DNA from: Pseudomonadales bacterium
GTDB taxonomy: Bacteria; Pseudomonadota; Gammaproteobacteria; Pseudomonadales; UBA7239
Length of the DNA: 64,000 nt
NCBI GenBank assembly: GCA_041395665.1
Contig: JAWLAB010000002.1
Coordinates: 248,001-312,000 of the forward strand
Reading direction: 5' to 3'
Part shown: positions 43,566 to 52,698 of the stretch, one piece after another
Position numbering within the stretch: position 1 is the first letter of the stretch
How the letters are laid out: each line of letters starts with the position of its first letter
The notes under the pieces: generated by a model
What the model was told of the DNA's origin: nothing
Databases searched by the model: none
Seen by the model: the letters and a program-made list of their open reading frames with translations, nothing else
Position numbers and translations under genes: made by a program

Positions 43566-45197
43566 TTAACTCATCCACCACAGGGCGGCAAACAACAGCA
43601 GAACGCCCTGCCACGGCTGCACGCTGATACTGTCTTGCCAGTATGGCCACAATATTCCTGCCGCTAATAACAGCGTGAGCAGTGCGCGATTGCGGCGACG
43701 GCTCTGTTGCTGCCGTTGCTCCAACTGCACCATTTGCTGTGCTGTCGATTGAATAGCGGGCACCACTTGCTCAAAGCGGCGAATTTGCTCGGCAGCATCG
43801 AACAACAACTCCGGCACTTCTGGCATTTTTTCTAACCAACCAGGTCCGTGACGGCGCAATTCTGCCAATACATTTTTGGGGTGATAGCGCTCGTGCATCC
43901 AGCGTTCGAGAAACGGCATTGCCGTCTGCCATAAATCCAATTGCGGATAGAGCTGCCGCCCCAACCCTTCAATATTGAGCAGCGTTTTTTGCAGCAATAC
44001 CAAGGAAGGCTGCACCGTCATGTCAAAACGGCGCGCGGTTTGAAACAAACTCACCAAGATCTGTCCAAAAGAAATTTCGCTGATCGGCTTTTCAAAAATC
44101 GGCTCGCACACCGTGCGAATCGCGGCTTCAAAATCAGCGGCACGCGTTTGCGCTGGCACCCAACCGCACTCGATGTGCAACTGCGCCACCAAATGGTAGT
44201 CGCGATGAAAAATTGCCAATAAATTGCGTGCCAAATAATACTGATCTTCACGCGATAGAGAGCCGACGATGGCGCAATCCACCGCGATGTATTGCGGGCG
44301 TGTCGGGTGTTGCGTAGCCACAAAAATATTGCCCGGGTGCATATCGGCATGAAAAAAATTGTGCTCGAACACTTGTGTGAAAAAAATCTCCACGCCGCGA
44401 TGCGCCAGCAATTTCATGTCTGTGCCTTGCGCTTGCAGTGCAGCAAGATCTGTGACAGGGATGCCGTAGATGCGCTCCATCACCATCACAGTAGGGCGAC
44501 AGTAATCCCAATAAATTTTCGGCACATACAGCATCGGCGACTGATCAAAATTGCGCCGCAACTGCGCCGCATTGGCCGCTTCACGCTGCAAATTTAATTC
44601 ATCGAGAATCGTGTGACGATAATCTTCCACCACTTCCACTGGGCGCAACCTGCGGCCATCGGGTAAAAAGCGTTCCACTTGTTGCGCGATCAAATCCATC
44701 AAGGCGAGATCTTTTTCTATCGTCGCGGCGATGTTGGGGCGAATCACTTTCACCACTACGCTTTCACCGCTGGGCAGCACAGCGCTGTGCACTTGCGCCA
44801 CCGAAGCCGAGGCGAGCGGTTCGCGATCAAACGAGAAAAACACTTCGTCAATTTTTTTTCCAAACGCCGCTTCAACAATGGCAATCAAAGTGTCACTGGC
44901 AAACGGTGTGACGCGATCTTGTAAAAAATCCAATTCTTTTACGATGTCATTGGGTACTAAATCCGGTCGCGTCGATAACAACTGACCGAACTTTACAAAC
45001 ACAGGACCTAATGCTTCCAAAGCAAGACGCAGACGCTCACCACGCGATAACTGCGCTGCACAACGAGGCAAAAACCGCAGCGGCGAGACACGCAATAAAA
45101 AACGCCCCCAAACAGGCAAGCGCAATAATTGCAATTCATCATCTAAGCGGTAATACACCAGCACACGCAAAATAGTGAACAGACGCAGCGCTGCCAT
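43566..45197 (-). CDS. ubiB: Ubiquinone biosynthesis protein kinase-like UbiB
   Basis: UbiB is an ADCK/ABC1-family atypical kinase/ATPase needed for ubiquinone synthesis. The 543-residue protein has the KxGQ motif GPVFVKFGQLLSTRPDLVP, the Ala-rich loop ASASVAQVHSAVL, the ABC1 core VKVIRPNIAATIEKDLAL, HADMHPGNIFVA (catalytic loop) and VDCAIVGSL, where a DFG-like Asp is expected. The C-terminus has two hydrophobic helices (ALLTLLLAAGILWPYW). It follows ubiJ by three bases in the ubiE-ubiJ-ubiB order. Confidence 0.95.
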   Translation of the reverse strand: MAALRLFTILRVLVYYRLDDELQLLRLPVWGRFLLRVSPLRFLPRCAAQLSRGERLRLALEALGPVFVKFGQLLSTRPDLVPNDIVKELDFLQDRVTPFASDTLIAIVEAAFGKKIDEVFFSFDREPLASASVAQVHSAVLPSGESVVVKVIRPNIAATIEKDLALMDLIAQQVERFLPDGRRLRPVEVVEDYRHTILDELNLQREAANAAQLRRNFDQSPMLYVPKIYWDYCRPTVMVMERIYGIPVTDLAALQAQGTDMKLLAHRGVEIFFTQVFEHNFFHADMHPGNIFVATQHPTRPQYIAVDCAIVGSLSREDQYYLARNLLAIFHRDYHLVAQLHIECGWVPAQTRAADFEAAIRTVCEPIFEKPISEISFGQILVSLFQTARRFDMTVQPSLVLLQKTLLNIEGLGRQLYPQLDLWQTAMPFLERWMHERYHPKNVLAELRRHGPGWLEKMPEVPELLFDAAEQIRRFEQVVPAIQSTAQQMVQLEQRQQQSRRRNRALLTLLLAAGILWPYWQDSISVQPWQGVLLLFAALWWMS

Positions 45198-45200
45198 GCA

Positions 45201-45842
45201 TCAACCCTCGCGTTGCTTTTGTTGCGCTAACACAGCAATACCCGCTTGCAGGCGATCCGTGCGCAATTGCAAATCATCCACTTCACGACAAAATTGTGTC
45301 ACCTCATGGCGACTCGGCACGGTGTCACTTTCAAATTGCAAAAACTCGCGCGCTAATCGTTCAGCTTCACGGCGCGCACCGGAAAACCAAACGCCCGCAT
45401 GACGCACAGCGCGACCCAACTGATGCGCCACCACATCGCCCGTGCGTTTAGCTAACAGTGCTTCCCAATCGATATCCAAGTGCGCAGCAATCGCTTGCAA
45501 GCGCTGCAACAAGGCGCTGTCGCCCGTTAACACCACATGGCTTTCTGACAACGCCGTTGTTTTATGCCGCAAACGCCAGAGCGAAAAAAACGCACTCGCA
45601 CTGCCCGACAAAGTGGTGTCCGCCGCACCTTCAAACAGCGACCACAACTCCACATGCTGATCGACAAACAATACATACACAGAATGCGAAGGCAGCGTGC
45701 AGACGATATGCAACACAGAACCATCTAAATCTTGCAGTGCTTTTTGTGTCGCAGGATCTAAAGCCAAACTGGTGTTGATAGCGCGCTCCATTGCCAACAA
45801 CACACCGGCTTTAATGGTTGCCGCACCACCCAAACTCGACAT
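45201..45842 (-). CDS. ubiJ: Ubiquinone biosynthesis accessory factor UbiJ (SCP2 domain)
   Basis: UbiJ is a lipid-binding accessory protein of the aerobic Ubi complex. The 213-residue protein has an N-terminal SCP2-like domain (about 20-130; VYVLFVDQHVELWSLFEGAADTTL in outline) and a C-terminal coiled coil (EVTQFCREVDDLQLRTDRLQ). Start and ubiE stop overlap as TAATG. The identity rests mainly on the position between ubiE and ubiB and on the domain pattern. Confidence 0.88.
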   Translation of the reverse strand: MSSLGGAATIKAGVLLAMERAINTSLALDPATQKALQDLDGSVLHIVCTLPSHSVYVLFVDQHVELWSLFEGAADTTLSGSASAFFSLWRLRHKTTALSESHVVLTGDSALLQRLQAIAAHLDIDWEALLAKRTGDVVAHQLGRAVRHAGVWFSGARREAERLAREFLQFESDTVPSRHEVTQFCREVDDLQLRTDRLQAGIAVLAQQKQREG

Positions 45843-46594
45843 TAGGGTTTTACTCCGCGATGCAACGCCACGATACCGCCAGTCATATTGTAAAAATCAC
45901 ACTCAGCAAAGCCTGCGTCTTGCATCATGGTTTTGAGTGTTTCTTGGTCGGGATGCATACGAATGGATTCTGCCAAATAACGATAACTTTCTTCATCGTT
46001 GGTAACCATTTTTCCAATCAGCGGCATCGCGCGAAAGGAATAAGTGTCATACGCTTTCGCCAGTAGAGGATTTGCCGGTTTAGAAAATTCCAACACCAAC
46101 AAACGACCGCCCGGCTTCAACACGCGCAACATAGAGCGCAGTGCCTTGTCTTTATCCGTGACATTGCGCAAACCAAAAGCAATCGTGATGCAATCAAAAG
46201 TGTTATCAGGAAAGGGCAGGCACTCGGCATTTGCTTGCGCAAATTGCACATTGCCCACTGCACCGCGATCAATCAAACGGTCGCGACCGACGCTCAACAT
46301 GGACGCATTGATATCCGCCAATACCACCAAGCCTTCAACGCCCACTAAACGCGAAAACTTGTACGCGAGATCACCTGTGCCACCGGCGATATCCAGCACT
46401 TTGTGCCCCACGCGCACACCAGAAACTTCAATCGTGAAACGCTTCCACAAACGGTGTACGCCGCCAGAGAGCAAATCGTTCATCAAGTCATAACGCGATG
46501 CTACGGAGTGAAAAACATCTGCTACTTTGCGCTGCTTTTCAGCGACAGGCACTTGCTGGTAGCCAAAATGCGTTTTGTCTTGCAGATCCGTCAT
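45842..46594 (-). CDS. ubiE: Ubiquinone/menaquinone C-methyltransferase UbiE
   Basis: This SAM-dependent methyltransferase methylates the ring of 2-polyprenyl-6-methoxy-1,4-benzoquinol (and demethylmenaquinol where present). The 250-residue protein shows FGYQQVPVAEKQRKVADVFH, YDLMNDLLSGGVHRLWKRF, the SAM motif KVLDIAGGTGDLAYKFS, ITIAFGLRNVTDKDKAL and a C-terminal DFYNMTGGIVALHRG. All are characteristic. It is the first gene of the ubi operon and divergent from the P450 gene. Confidence 0.97.
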   Translation of the reverse strand: MTDLQDKTHFGYQQVPVAEKQRKVADVFHSVASRYDLMNDLLSGGVHRLWKRFTIEVSGVRVGHKVLDIAGGTGDLAYKFSRLVGVEGLVVLADINASMLSVGRDRLIDRGAVGNVQFAQANAECLPFPDNTFDCITIAFGLRNVTDKDKALRSMLRVLKPGGRLLVLEFSKPANPLLAKAYDTYSFRAMPLIGKMVTNDEESYRYLAESIRMHPDQETLKTMMQDAGFAECDFYNMTGGIVALHRGVKP

Positions 46595-46708
46595 GGCTCG
46601 CTCGGAAATGGGTAGGAAATGAGGGCGTATTCTACATGGGCGACCCGCACCTTGCCGCTGCCATCCGCTATCATCCTCGCAACCTCAATACTTTTAAGTA
46701 GCGCGTCG

Positions 46709-48066
46709 ATGTCAGCCTCCCCACAACACGATTACAGCCAAGCCCCCACCAACCAACAGCTCGACCACATCCAAGGTGAATACGGTCTGCCCTTCGTGGG
46801 AAAAACCATCGCCATGTTTGCAGACCCCATCCGCACTTTTCATCAGCACTATCAGCAATTTGGCGCAGTGAGCCGCATCTCGATCACAGGGCAAAAAGCG
46901 GTGCTGTTGCTGGGTCCGCAATACCTGCAAACCATCCTGCTGGATACCGAGCGCAATTTCTCGGTAAAAAAAGGCTGGGATATTTTCATGAGTGATTTTT
47001 TTGCCGGCGGTTTGTTGATGCGTGACTTCGACGAGCATCGTATGCATCGCCGTATCATGCAGACCGCGTTCAAATCAGAAAATATGCGCGAGTACAGCGA
47101 GATCATTCATCGTATCGTGCAAAAAGCCGTGGCACAGTGGCAAAAAAAAAACAATCTATACACTTTTATATCGAAATCAAAAAACTGTTACTCAGCATTG
47201 CCTTTGAAGTGTTTTGCAAAGTTGACGCGAAAGACAGTGATGAAGAAAACATCAATCGCGCTTTTATTGATTTGATGGAAGGCTCGATGGGCATGATCCG
47301 CAAGGATTGGCCCGGACTGCTGTATCGCCGCGGTATGAACGGCCGTCGCTATCTCACTCACTATTTCAAAAACTTGGTGCAGAAAAAACGCGCTGGCAAT
47401 GACAACGATATTTTTAGTCACTTCTGTCGTGAAAAAAATGAGGAAGGCGAATATTTCTCCGATACAGAAATTGCTGAGCACATGGTTTTTTTAATGCTGG
47501 CGGCGCACGACACCACCACTAGCGCCATCACCATGGCCGGCTACTACCTCGCCAATGACACAGAGTTACAAGACCGCATCTACAGCCACACGCCTTATCC
47601 TTTTGATTACGACGACATGATGGAACGCATGCCGCTGCTGGATCAGGTATTTCGTGAAACGCTGCGCTTGCATCCACCCGTGAGCAACATTTTTCGTCGC
47701 ACGGTGCGCGATTGCACGATCGATGACATTCATATTCCAGCGCACACCATGATTTCTGCACCCGTGCATTACATTCAGCAAATGGATGCGTGGTGGACGC
47801 GCGCGCAAACTTTTTGGCCAGAGCGTTTTTCAGAAACCATTGCCGAGCATAAAAAACATCCGTTTATGTGGTCACCCTTTGGCGGTGGCGCGCACAAGTG
47901 TATCGGCATGCACTTTGCGGAACTGTTATTCAAAAATACTTTTGCAGAATTGATTCGACACAACCGTTTTCAATTCCAACAAGACCGCTACTTTCCCACC
48001 AAGCTACAACATTTTCCTTTTGCAAAACCGGTGGACGATTTGCCACTACAAATCAACAAAAGATGA
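46709..48066 (+). pseudogene. Cytochrome P450 (CYP120-like), frameshifted in a poly-A run
   Basis: This is a heme monooxygenase. The first part (46709 to about 47150) carries GLPFVGKTIAMFADPIRTF and the C-helix region DEHRMHRRIMQTAF. The second part (to 48066) carries the I-helix AAHDTTTSAIT, the ExxR motif RETLRLHP and the heme-binding loop FGGGAHKCIGMHFA. The two frames meet in ten consecutive A at 47142-47151; eleven A would join them as QKKKQSIHF without loss. All catalytic motifs are intact, so a homopolymer sequencing error or a recent or reversible slip is likely. Sequence style suggests CYP120-like enzymes; the substrate is unknown. The start is ATG 46709 (MSASPQHDYS). Confidence 0.85.
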
Positions 48067-48071
48067 TGTTG

Positions 48072-49565
48072 CTATTTTGCAATGCGATCATAACGCTGCA
48101 CCGAAATGGATTGATAACGCCAGTGGTAGGCCAGTACGCGTTCTTGCAATAGCAACGCACGAATCGCTGGTGCTTGCGCGCGCTGTAGCCTTGTCCAAGC
48201 TGGTACATCTTGCTCATCAGCAATCAACCAAACGCGCGAGGCATTGTGATTTACGCGCTGTAAATACTGCCAGTCCGGTGCTGGTTCCACACCGCCACCC
48301 GCTCTGTACGGCGCAGAGACAAACTCTTGCGTGCGCGGCAGTAGAAACCAAGGATCACGCTGATCCAAGTAGTAATTCAAAGGCATGCGATTAAACGCGG
48401 GATATACCAATACCACATCATCTGGCTGAAATTGCTTGACCAAGACTTGCGTCATCGGTCGCCAAATAAATCGTGCGGGCATCGGTTGTAGCGCAAACAC
48501 GCGCCATGTTTCAAATGCCGATGACAACAATAACGCGAACACTAACAGTGCACGCAACCACCACACTGTATTGCGCAGAGCGATAGCCAATATCGCGCAA
48601 TAGATTGGCACCAGCGGTGTGAAAAAACGCACCACAAATACTGGCTGACCAATAAAACTTTCTATCAACACCAATAAAATGACTACCAACAAGCCAACAG
48701 CCAAACCCACCGCAACATGGCGCCAATGTGAAAAATCTTGCCGCCATTGCAGTAAACTTGCCAGCAATCCACTCAATAAAATGGCCGCAATCACCGGCTC
48801 TTGATATAAACCATTATTACCAGCCAACATCCACAATGTAGATTGGATAGATTTCCAACTCGGCACATTCGCCCAACCAATTTGTGCCGCACCATCAGGC
48901 GGTCGCGTCAACACAATCGGCAATGCCAGCAACACAAACAGTAACGCGGCAGGCAATAAATAACGCCACGACTGTTTCAAGCCATCGCGCCAAAACATCG
49001 CAATCAACAACACTATCGGCAGCAGCGCCGCAAAGTAGTGCGTCCACACAGCCAAACCCGATAGCGCACCCACTAATAACCAATCGCGCAATCGCTGACT
49101 TTCACATGCAATCACCCAGCGCCAAAACACCAGCGTCGACAACAACAATGCCAGCGAATAACCACGACAAGTGCGCGTGTGCTCCAACACAATATATTGC
49201 GCAACAAACAACAACAGTGCGACATTCGCTGTTGCTACATCAGACAAACGGCGTCCCGCAGCATGCAATGGCAATAACGACAGCAAAACCAAAACAATGG
49301 ATGTGCTGCGCCAAAAAACTTCACTGTCTCCACTCAGAGGATGCAAAAGCCACAACAATAAATAATGCAACAGCATATTATTTTCTTGTGTTTGTACCAT
49401 ATTCTCGATGCTGTCGATACTGCGCGACATGACGATGCTGAAAACTTCATCAAACCACAGCCCGTAGTGCGTCAAAAAAGGTAGCACTAACAGCAACAGA
49501 TACGCTGCTGCGCATGCGATACCGATAGCGCTTTGCTTTTCTATCTTCACGGTGATCGCCGCCAT
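48072..49565 (-). CDS. GT39/ArnT-like membrane glycosyltransferase
   Basis: This is a protein of about 497 residues with about eleven membrane helices. The first periplasmic loop carries the Asp-Glu pair (THYGLWFDEVFSIVMSR) seen in GT39/ArnT-type enzymes that use polyprenyl-phosphate sugars. The C-terminal third is soluble and would be periplasmic. It overlaps the end of the upstream GT2 gene, which could make the lipid-linked sugar donor. The ATG at 49565 is used; a GTG at 49574 is in frame. The acceptor (lipid A, protein or other) is not evident. Confidence 0.78.
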   Translation of the reverse strand: MAAITVKIEKQSAIGIACAAAYLLLLVLPFLTHYGLWFDEVFSIVMSRSIDSIENMVQTQENNMLLHYLLLWLLHPLSGDSEVFWRSTSIVLVLLSLLPLHAAGRRLSDVATANVALLLFVAQYIVLEHTRTCRGYSLALLLSTLVFWRWVIACESQRLRDWLLVGALSGLAVWTHYFAALLPIVLLIAMFWRDGLKQSWRYLLPAALLFVLLALPIVLTRPPDGAAQIGWANVPSWKSIQSTLWMLAGNNGLYQEPVIAAILLSGLLASLLQWRQDFSHWRHVAVGLAVGLLVVILLVLIESFIGQPVFVVRFFTPLVPIYCAILAIALRNTVWWLRALLVFALLLSSAFETWRVFALQPMPARFIWRPMTQVLVKQFQPDDVVLVYPAFNRMPLNYYLDQRDPWFLLPRTQEFVSAPYRAGGGVEPAPDWQYLQRVNHNASRVWLIADEQDVPAWTRLQRAQAPAIRALLLQERVLAYHWRYQSISVQRYDRIAK

Positions 49566-50257
49566 AAACGCCACAGCGCGCGTAGAAATGCTACGCCGAC
49601 TTTGCCACTCAGTTTGCTACGCCCATGCTTTCTCGCTGCAAATATGTAGCCGCACTCCGTACAGCGCAAGGACGGCTTCGCCATCAGAATATCCAACAAC
49701 AACTTAAAACCTTGTGGCTGTAGCTGCGCGCGAATATCCAGCCACGCTGTTTTACGCATTAAAAAAAAGCCGCTCAGCGGATCTGATACTTTATTCGGCA
49801 AGCCACCTCTCACCATAAAAGTGGCGAAACGCGACAATGCGTAACGCCCGCGATTCCACGCCTGCACAGCCCCCCCCCCTTCTGCGTAGCGTGTGGCTAT
49901 CACCAGATCCACTGGCTGTTGTTGTGCTGCATGTAATAAATGAGAAACCATTGCGGGTGGATGCTGGAAGTCGGCATCCATCACTAACAGATATTCGCCC
50001 TGCGCTTCATCAAAACCTGCTGCAATAGCAGACGACAAATCGCGCATAGCCTTGCGTTGTAGCAAACGAATTACAGGCATATCCTTCACCGCTGTTTGCA
50101 CAACAGATACCGTGCCATCACTCGACGCATCGTCTACGACGATCACTTCATAAGCGACAACCTGATTACTCAACCCATCATGCAAGCACTGCAAAAGCTT
50201 GCCAATATTTTCTGCTTCGTTGTAAGTTGGAATAACGATAGATAGCGACAAATTCAT
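49547..50257 (-). CDS. GT2 polyprenyl-phosphate glycosyltransferase (Dpm1/ArnC-like)
   Basis: This is a GT-A fold glycosyltransferase of about 236 residues. LSIVIPTYNEAENIGKLL and VIVVDDASSDGTV bind the nucleotide sugar, LLVMDADFQHPP carries the DxD motif, and SGFFLMRKTAWL and the C-terminal segment are typical of polyprenol-phosphate mannose synthases. The coding strand has ten consecutive G (plus strand C10 at 49870-49879) encoding GGG within RYAEGGGAVQAW, in frame at this length. ATG 50257 has AGGGA upstream. It is in an operon with the GT39-like gene downstream. Confidence 0.85.
   Translation of the reverse strand: MNLSLSIVIPTYNEAENIGKLLQCLHDGLSNQVVAYEVIVVDDASSDGTVSVVQTAVKDMPVIRLLQRKAMRDLSSAIAAGFDEAQGEYLLVMDADFQHPPAMVSHLLHAAQQQPVDLVIATRYAEGGGAVQAWNRGRYALSRFATFMVRGGLPNKVSDPLSGFFLMRKTAWLDIRAQLQPQGFKLLLDILMAKPSLRCTECGYIFAARKHGRSKLSGKVGVAFLRALWRLWRRSP
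49870..49879. repeat. C10/G10 homopolymer inside the GT2 gene
   Basis: Ten consecutive C on the plus strand (G10 in coding sense) fall in the middle of the GT2 gene. Loss or gain of one base would truncate the protein. Such tracts in surface-glycan genes are known phase-variation switches in other bacteria; here it may also just be a Gly-rich coding stretch. Confidence 0.8.
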
Positions 50258-50283
50258 CAGCTTTCCCTGCATCAATCGCTGTG

Positions 50284-51144
50284 TTACTCGATGTTTTGTA
50301 CTTGCTCACGTATCTGTTCAATCAATACTTTCATTTCCACAGCAGCTTGCGTAGTGATTGCACTGATAGATTTTGACGACAGCGTATTCGCTTCACGATT
50401 TAACTCCTGCATCATGAAGTCCAATTTTCGACCTGCGGCTTCTTTGCCGCCCAGAATGCGCTCAACTTCCTTGATGTGTGTATCCAAGCGATCCAATTCC
50501 TCATCGACATCACAGCGCTGCGCTAAATGCACCAACTCTTGCTCAATGCGGTCTTGATTGATTTCACCCTGCAACTCCGACAAACGATCACGCAGTTTTT
50601 GTTGCTGCATTGATAAAATAGTAGGCAACGCCTCTCGCACAACCATGGCCTGCTCGCGCAATTGCTGTAAGCGCGCCTGAATAACGGCAGCCAATGCAAC
50701 GCCTTCTCTCGCTCTGACAACTTGCAACTCTTTAACCGCTTCTGTGAACAACGATGTTGCGACAGAGGACAACACATCGCGCTCTACACTGTTCTCACGC
50801 AACACGCCAGGGCGAAATAAAAAATCCACCGCATTCATCGGCGAAGCATTTTTCAACAGCGGCTGAATTTGTTCAGCCGCACTCACATATTGCTGCACTA
50901 AATCCACATCAACCGTTACTGCATCACGAGTTACCGCTGGTTGAAATTGCAAACTGCAATCCACTTTGCCGCGCTGCAATTGTTTGCGCAGTTGCTCACG
51001 CAACGCCGGCTCTAAAAAACGAAAAGTTTCCGGCAGACGAAACCCTGGCTCCAAATAGCGGTGATTCACCGAGCGGATCTCCCAAACCAAAGTCCCCCAC
51101 ACTTCTGCGCGCTCTGTGCGCGCAAAGGCCGTCATGCTGCGCAT
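50284..51144 (-). CDS. yicC: YicC-family endoribonuclease
   Basis: YicC proteins have been described as endoribonucleases involved in RNA turnover. The 286-residue protein has the N-terminal SMTAFARTERAEVWGTLVWE and SVNHRYLEPGFRLPE, followed by the YicC_N domain. The C-terminal DUF1732 part contains DEELDRLDTHIKEVERIL and GRKLDFMMQELNREANTL, diagnostic of the family. The usual neighbour gmk is not beside it; instead the glycosyltransferases follow. Confidence 0.92.
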   Translation of the reverse strand: MRSMTAFARTERAEVWGTLVWEIRSVNHRYLEPGFRLPETFRFLEPALREQLRKQLQRGKVDCSLQFQPAVTRDAVTVDVDLVQQYVSAAEQIQPLLKNASPMNAVDFLFRPGVLRENSVERDVLSSVATSLFTEAVKELQVVRAREGVALAAVIQARLQQLREQAMVVREALPTILSMQQQKLRDRLSELQGEINQDRIEQELVHLAQRCDVDEELDRLDTHIKEVERILGGKEAAGRKLDFMMQELNREANTLSSKSISAITTQAAVEMKVLIEQIREQVQNIE

Positions 51145-51153
51145 GGTTTTCTC

Positions 51154-51486
51154 CTATTTGGCGTCCGCATCAGCTTGCGCCTGCCCTATTGCATCAATGC
51201 CCGCTTTATCGCGCTGCTCCCACAACCACTCCCGTGGATATTTCGCCACCAATTCATCCACAATTTTCTGCGCCAGGGTAGCTGGGTCACCTTCCTGCTC
51301 TGATTTTTCTACGCGAAAGCCCTTGGCATAATCCTCAGCGCTCACTGCGCCAATCTTCACAGCGATGGCATCGACAGTGACCATGTAAATCTTAGGTAAT
51401 TGAATATTAAAGCGTTCTCCGCGCCCTTCGCGCACCATGACCGAACAAGGAATCTCACCCCAATAGGTAATTTTTATATCTGCCAT
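51154..51486 (-). CDS. Small 'virulence factor' family protein (function unknown)
   Basis: This is a protein of about 110 residues starting MADIKITYWGEIPCSVMVR, which resembles a conserved family labelled 'virulence factor' in databases without proven function. No signal peptide or membrane helix is seen. I chose ATG 51486 because GTGGAG lies six bases upstream and the upstream in-frame extension to 51597 runs into the divergent gene. It lies just before yicC on the same strand. Confidence 0.7.
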   Translation of the reverse strand: MADIKITYWGEIPCSVMVREGRGERFNIQLPKIYMVTVDAIAVKIGAVSAEDYAKGFRVEKSEQEGDPATLAQKIVDELVAKYPREWLWEQRDKAGIDAIGQAQADADAK

Positions 51487-51589
51487 TTTTTTCTCCACGC
51501 CCATTACTGAGCTATCAAACTGAGCGTGTATTCTGCCACAATACGCCTGCAAAGCTGAGTGATTCGCATGTATTCCGCTGGAGAAAAAC

Positions 51590-51799
51590 ATGGCCAAACG
51601 TAAAAAAAACCAAGAAGAAACCTTTGAAAATGCCGACGGCTTTCAAATTGAAGATATGGAAGGCAATGCGGTAGAGGACGATATACCCGAAGATGAGGAA
51701 GATGGTTTTTGGTCTGACGATGAAGAAGAAAAAGAGGAAGATGATTTCTTCAATTCCGTTGCCGAAGAAAACAACTGGGAACAAGGTTACGACTACTAA
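51590..51799 (+). CDS. Small highly acidic protein
   Basis: This is a 69-residue protein with a basic start (MAKRKKNQEE) and then almost half Asp/Glu, ending FFNSVAEENNWEQGYDY. A good GGAG site lies six bases before the ATG, and a strong terminator follows the stop, so the gene looks real despite its size. I do not recognise a family. Its composition resembles acidic chaperone-like or nucleic-acid-mimic proteins, but no function should be assigned. It is divergent from the 'virulence factor' gene. Confidence 0.7.
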   Translation: MAKRKKNQEETFENADGFQIEDMEGNAVEDDIPEDEEDGFWSDDEEEKEEDDFFNSVAEENNWEQGYDY

Positions 51800-51820
51800 T
51801 TTATCTCCTTCTTTAGTCGT

Positions 51821-51850
51821 AAAAAAAGCAGGCTCTAGGCCTGCTTTTTT
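51821..51850. terminator. Bidirectional terminator
   Basis: The hairpin GCAGGC-TCTAG-GCCTGC (51828-51844) is flanked by seven A and six T. It serves the small acidic gene on the plus strand and the SDR gene on the minus strand. Confidence 0.9.
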
Positions 51851-51865
51851 ATTGCTACTTAAAAA

Positions 51866-52660
51866 TCAATGAATACCTTGGTCTTTGAACTTTTTACCCA
51901 GTGATTCACCACCGTCAATAATCATATTTTGACCAATAATAAATTCCGAATCTTCTGACGCAAAGAACAACACGCCGCGCGCAATATCCAAAGGATAGCC
52001 AGGGCGATTCATCGGCAATGTTGCCCCCATCCCTTCACCTACTTTTTTCGTAGTTTCTGGATCCAAACCAATCGCATTACCCACCAACGGCGTGTAAACG
52101 CCACCAGGAGACACACAATTTACGCGAATATTTTGCTCTGCCAATTCCAAGGCAAAGGTTTTTGACAACTGCAACACAGCCGCTTTTGCCGCTTGATAAA
52201 TATGCGGGCCATAGCCTGGCGTTGTCGCAGAAATACTGGCGGTGTTGATGATAGAACCACCATTGCCCTGTTTGCGCATTTGAATCGCTGCATATTTACA
52301 ACCCAAAAAGACCGAGCGAACCAGCAAAGCAAAAGTAAAGTCAAAATCTTTCGTAGAAATTTCTTCTACTGTGCCGCGCGCGCCAAAAGCACCGGCATTG
52401 TTGTGCAAAATATCTAACCGACCAAATTCAGCGACAGCGAAATCAATCATTGCTTTTACACTATCTTCACTGGTGACATCACACTTAAAAAAGCGTGTAT
52501 TGGCGCCCAATTCCGCAACCACGGCTTTGCCGCCTTCTTCATTCATGTCGGCAACGACAACTTTCGCGCCGTGCTGCAACAACAATTCTGCTGTGCCGCG
52601 ACCGATACCACTCGCCGCGCCAGTCACAATGGCTACTTTTCCATCCAGTCTTGTGCTCAT
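51866..52660 (-). CDS. Short-chain dehydrogenase/reductase (SDR)
   Basis: This is a classical SDR of 264 residues. The cofactor motif is VAIVTGAASGIGRGTAELLL (TGxxxGIG), followed by an acidic residue at the end of beta-2 (VVADMNEE), which favours NAD. The structural NNAG is in ILHNNAGAFG, and the catalytic Tyr-Lys pair in IYQAAKAAVLQLS with a Ser about 14 residues before. The substrate is unknown. It lies about 40 bases after purU in the same orientation, so it may be read with the one-carbon genes. Confidence 0.88.
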   Translation of the reverse strand: MSTRLDGKVAIVTGAASGIGRGTAELLLQHGAKVVVADMNEEGGKAVVAELGANTRFFKCDVTSEDSVKAMIDFAVAEFGRLDILHNNAGAFGARGTVEEISTKDFDFTFALLVRSVFLGCKYAAIQMRKQGNGGSIINTASISATTPGYGPHIYQAAKAAVLQLSKTFALELAEQNIRVNCVSPGGVYTPLVGNAIGLDPETTKKVGEGMGATLPMNRPGYPLDIARGVLFFASEDSEFIIGQNMIIDGGESLGKKFKDQGIH

Positions 52661-52698
52661 ACAAACCCCTTGATTATTTATCGTGAAAGTAAAAATTA

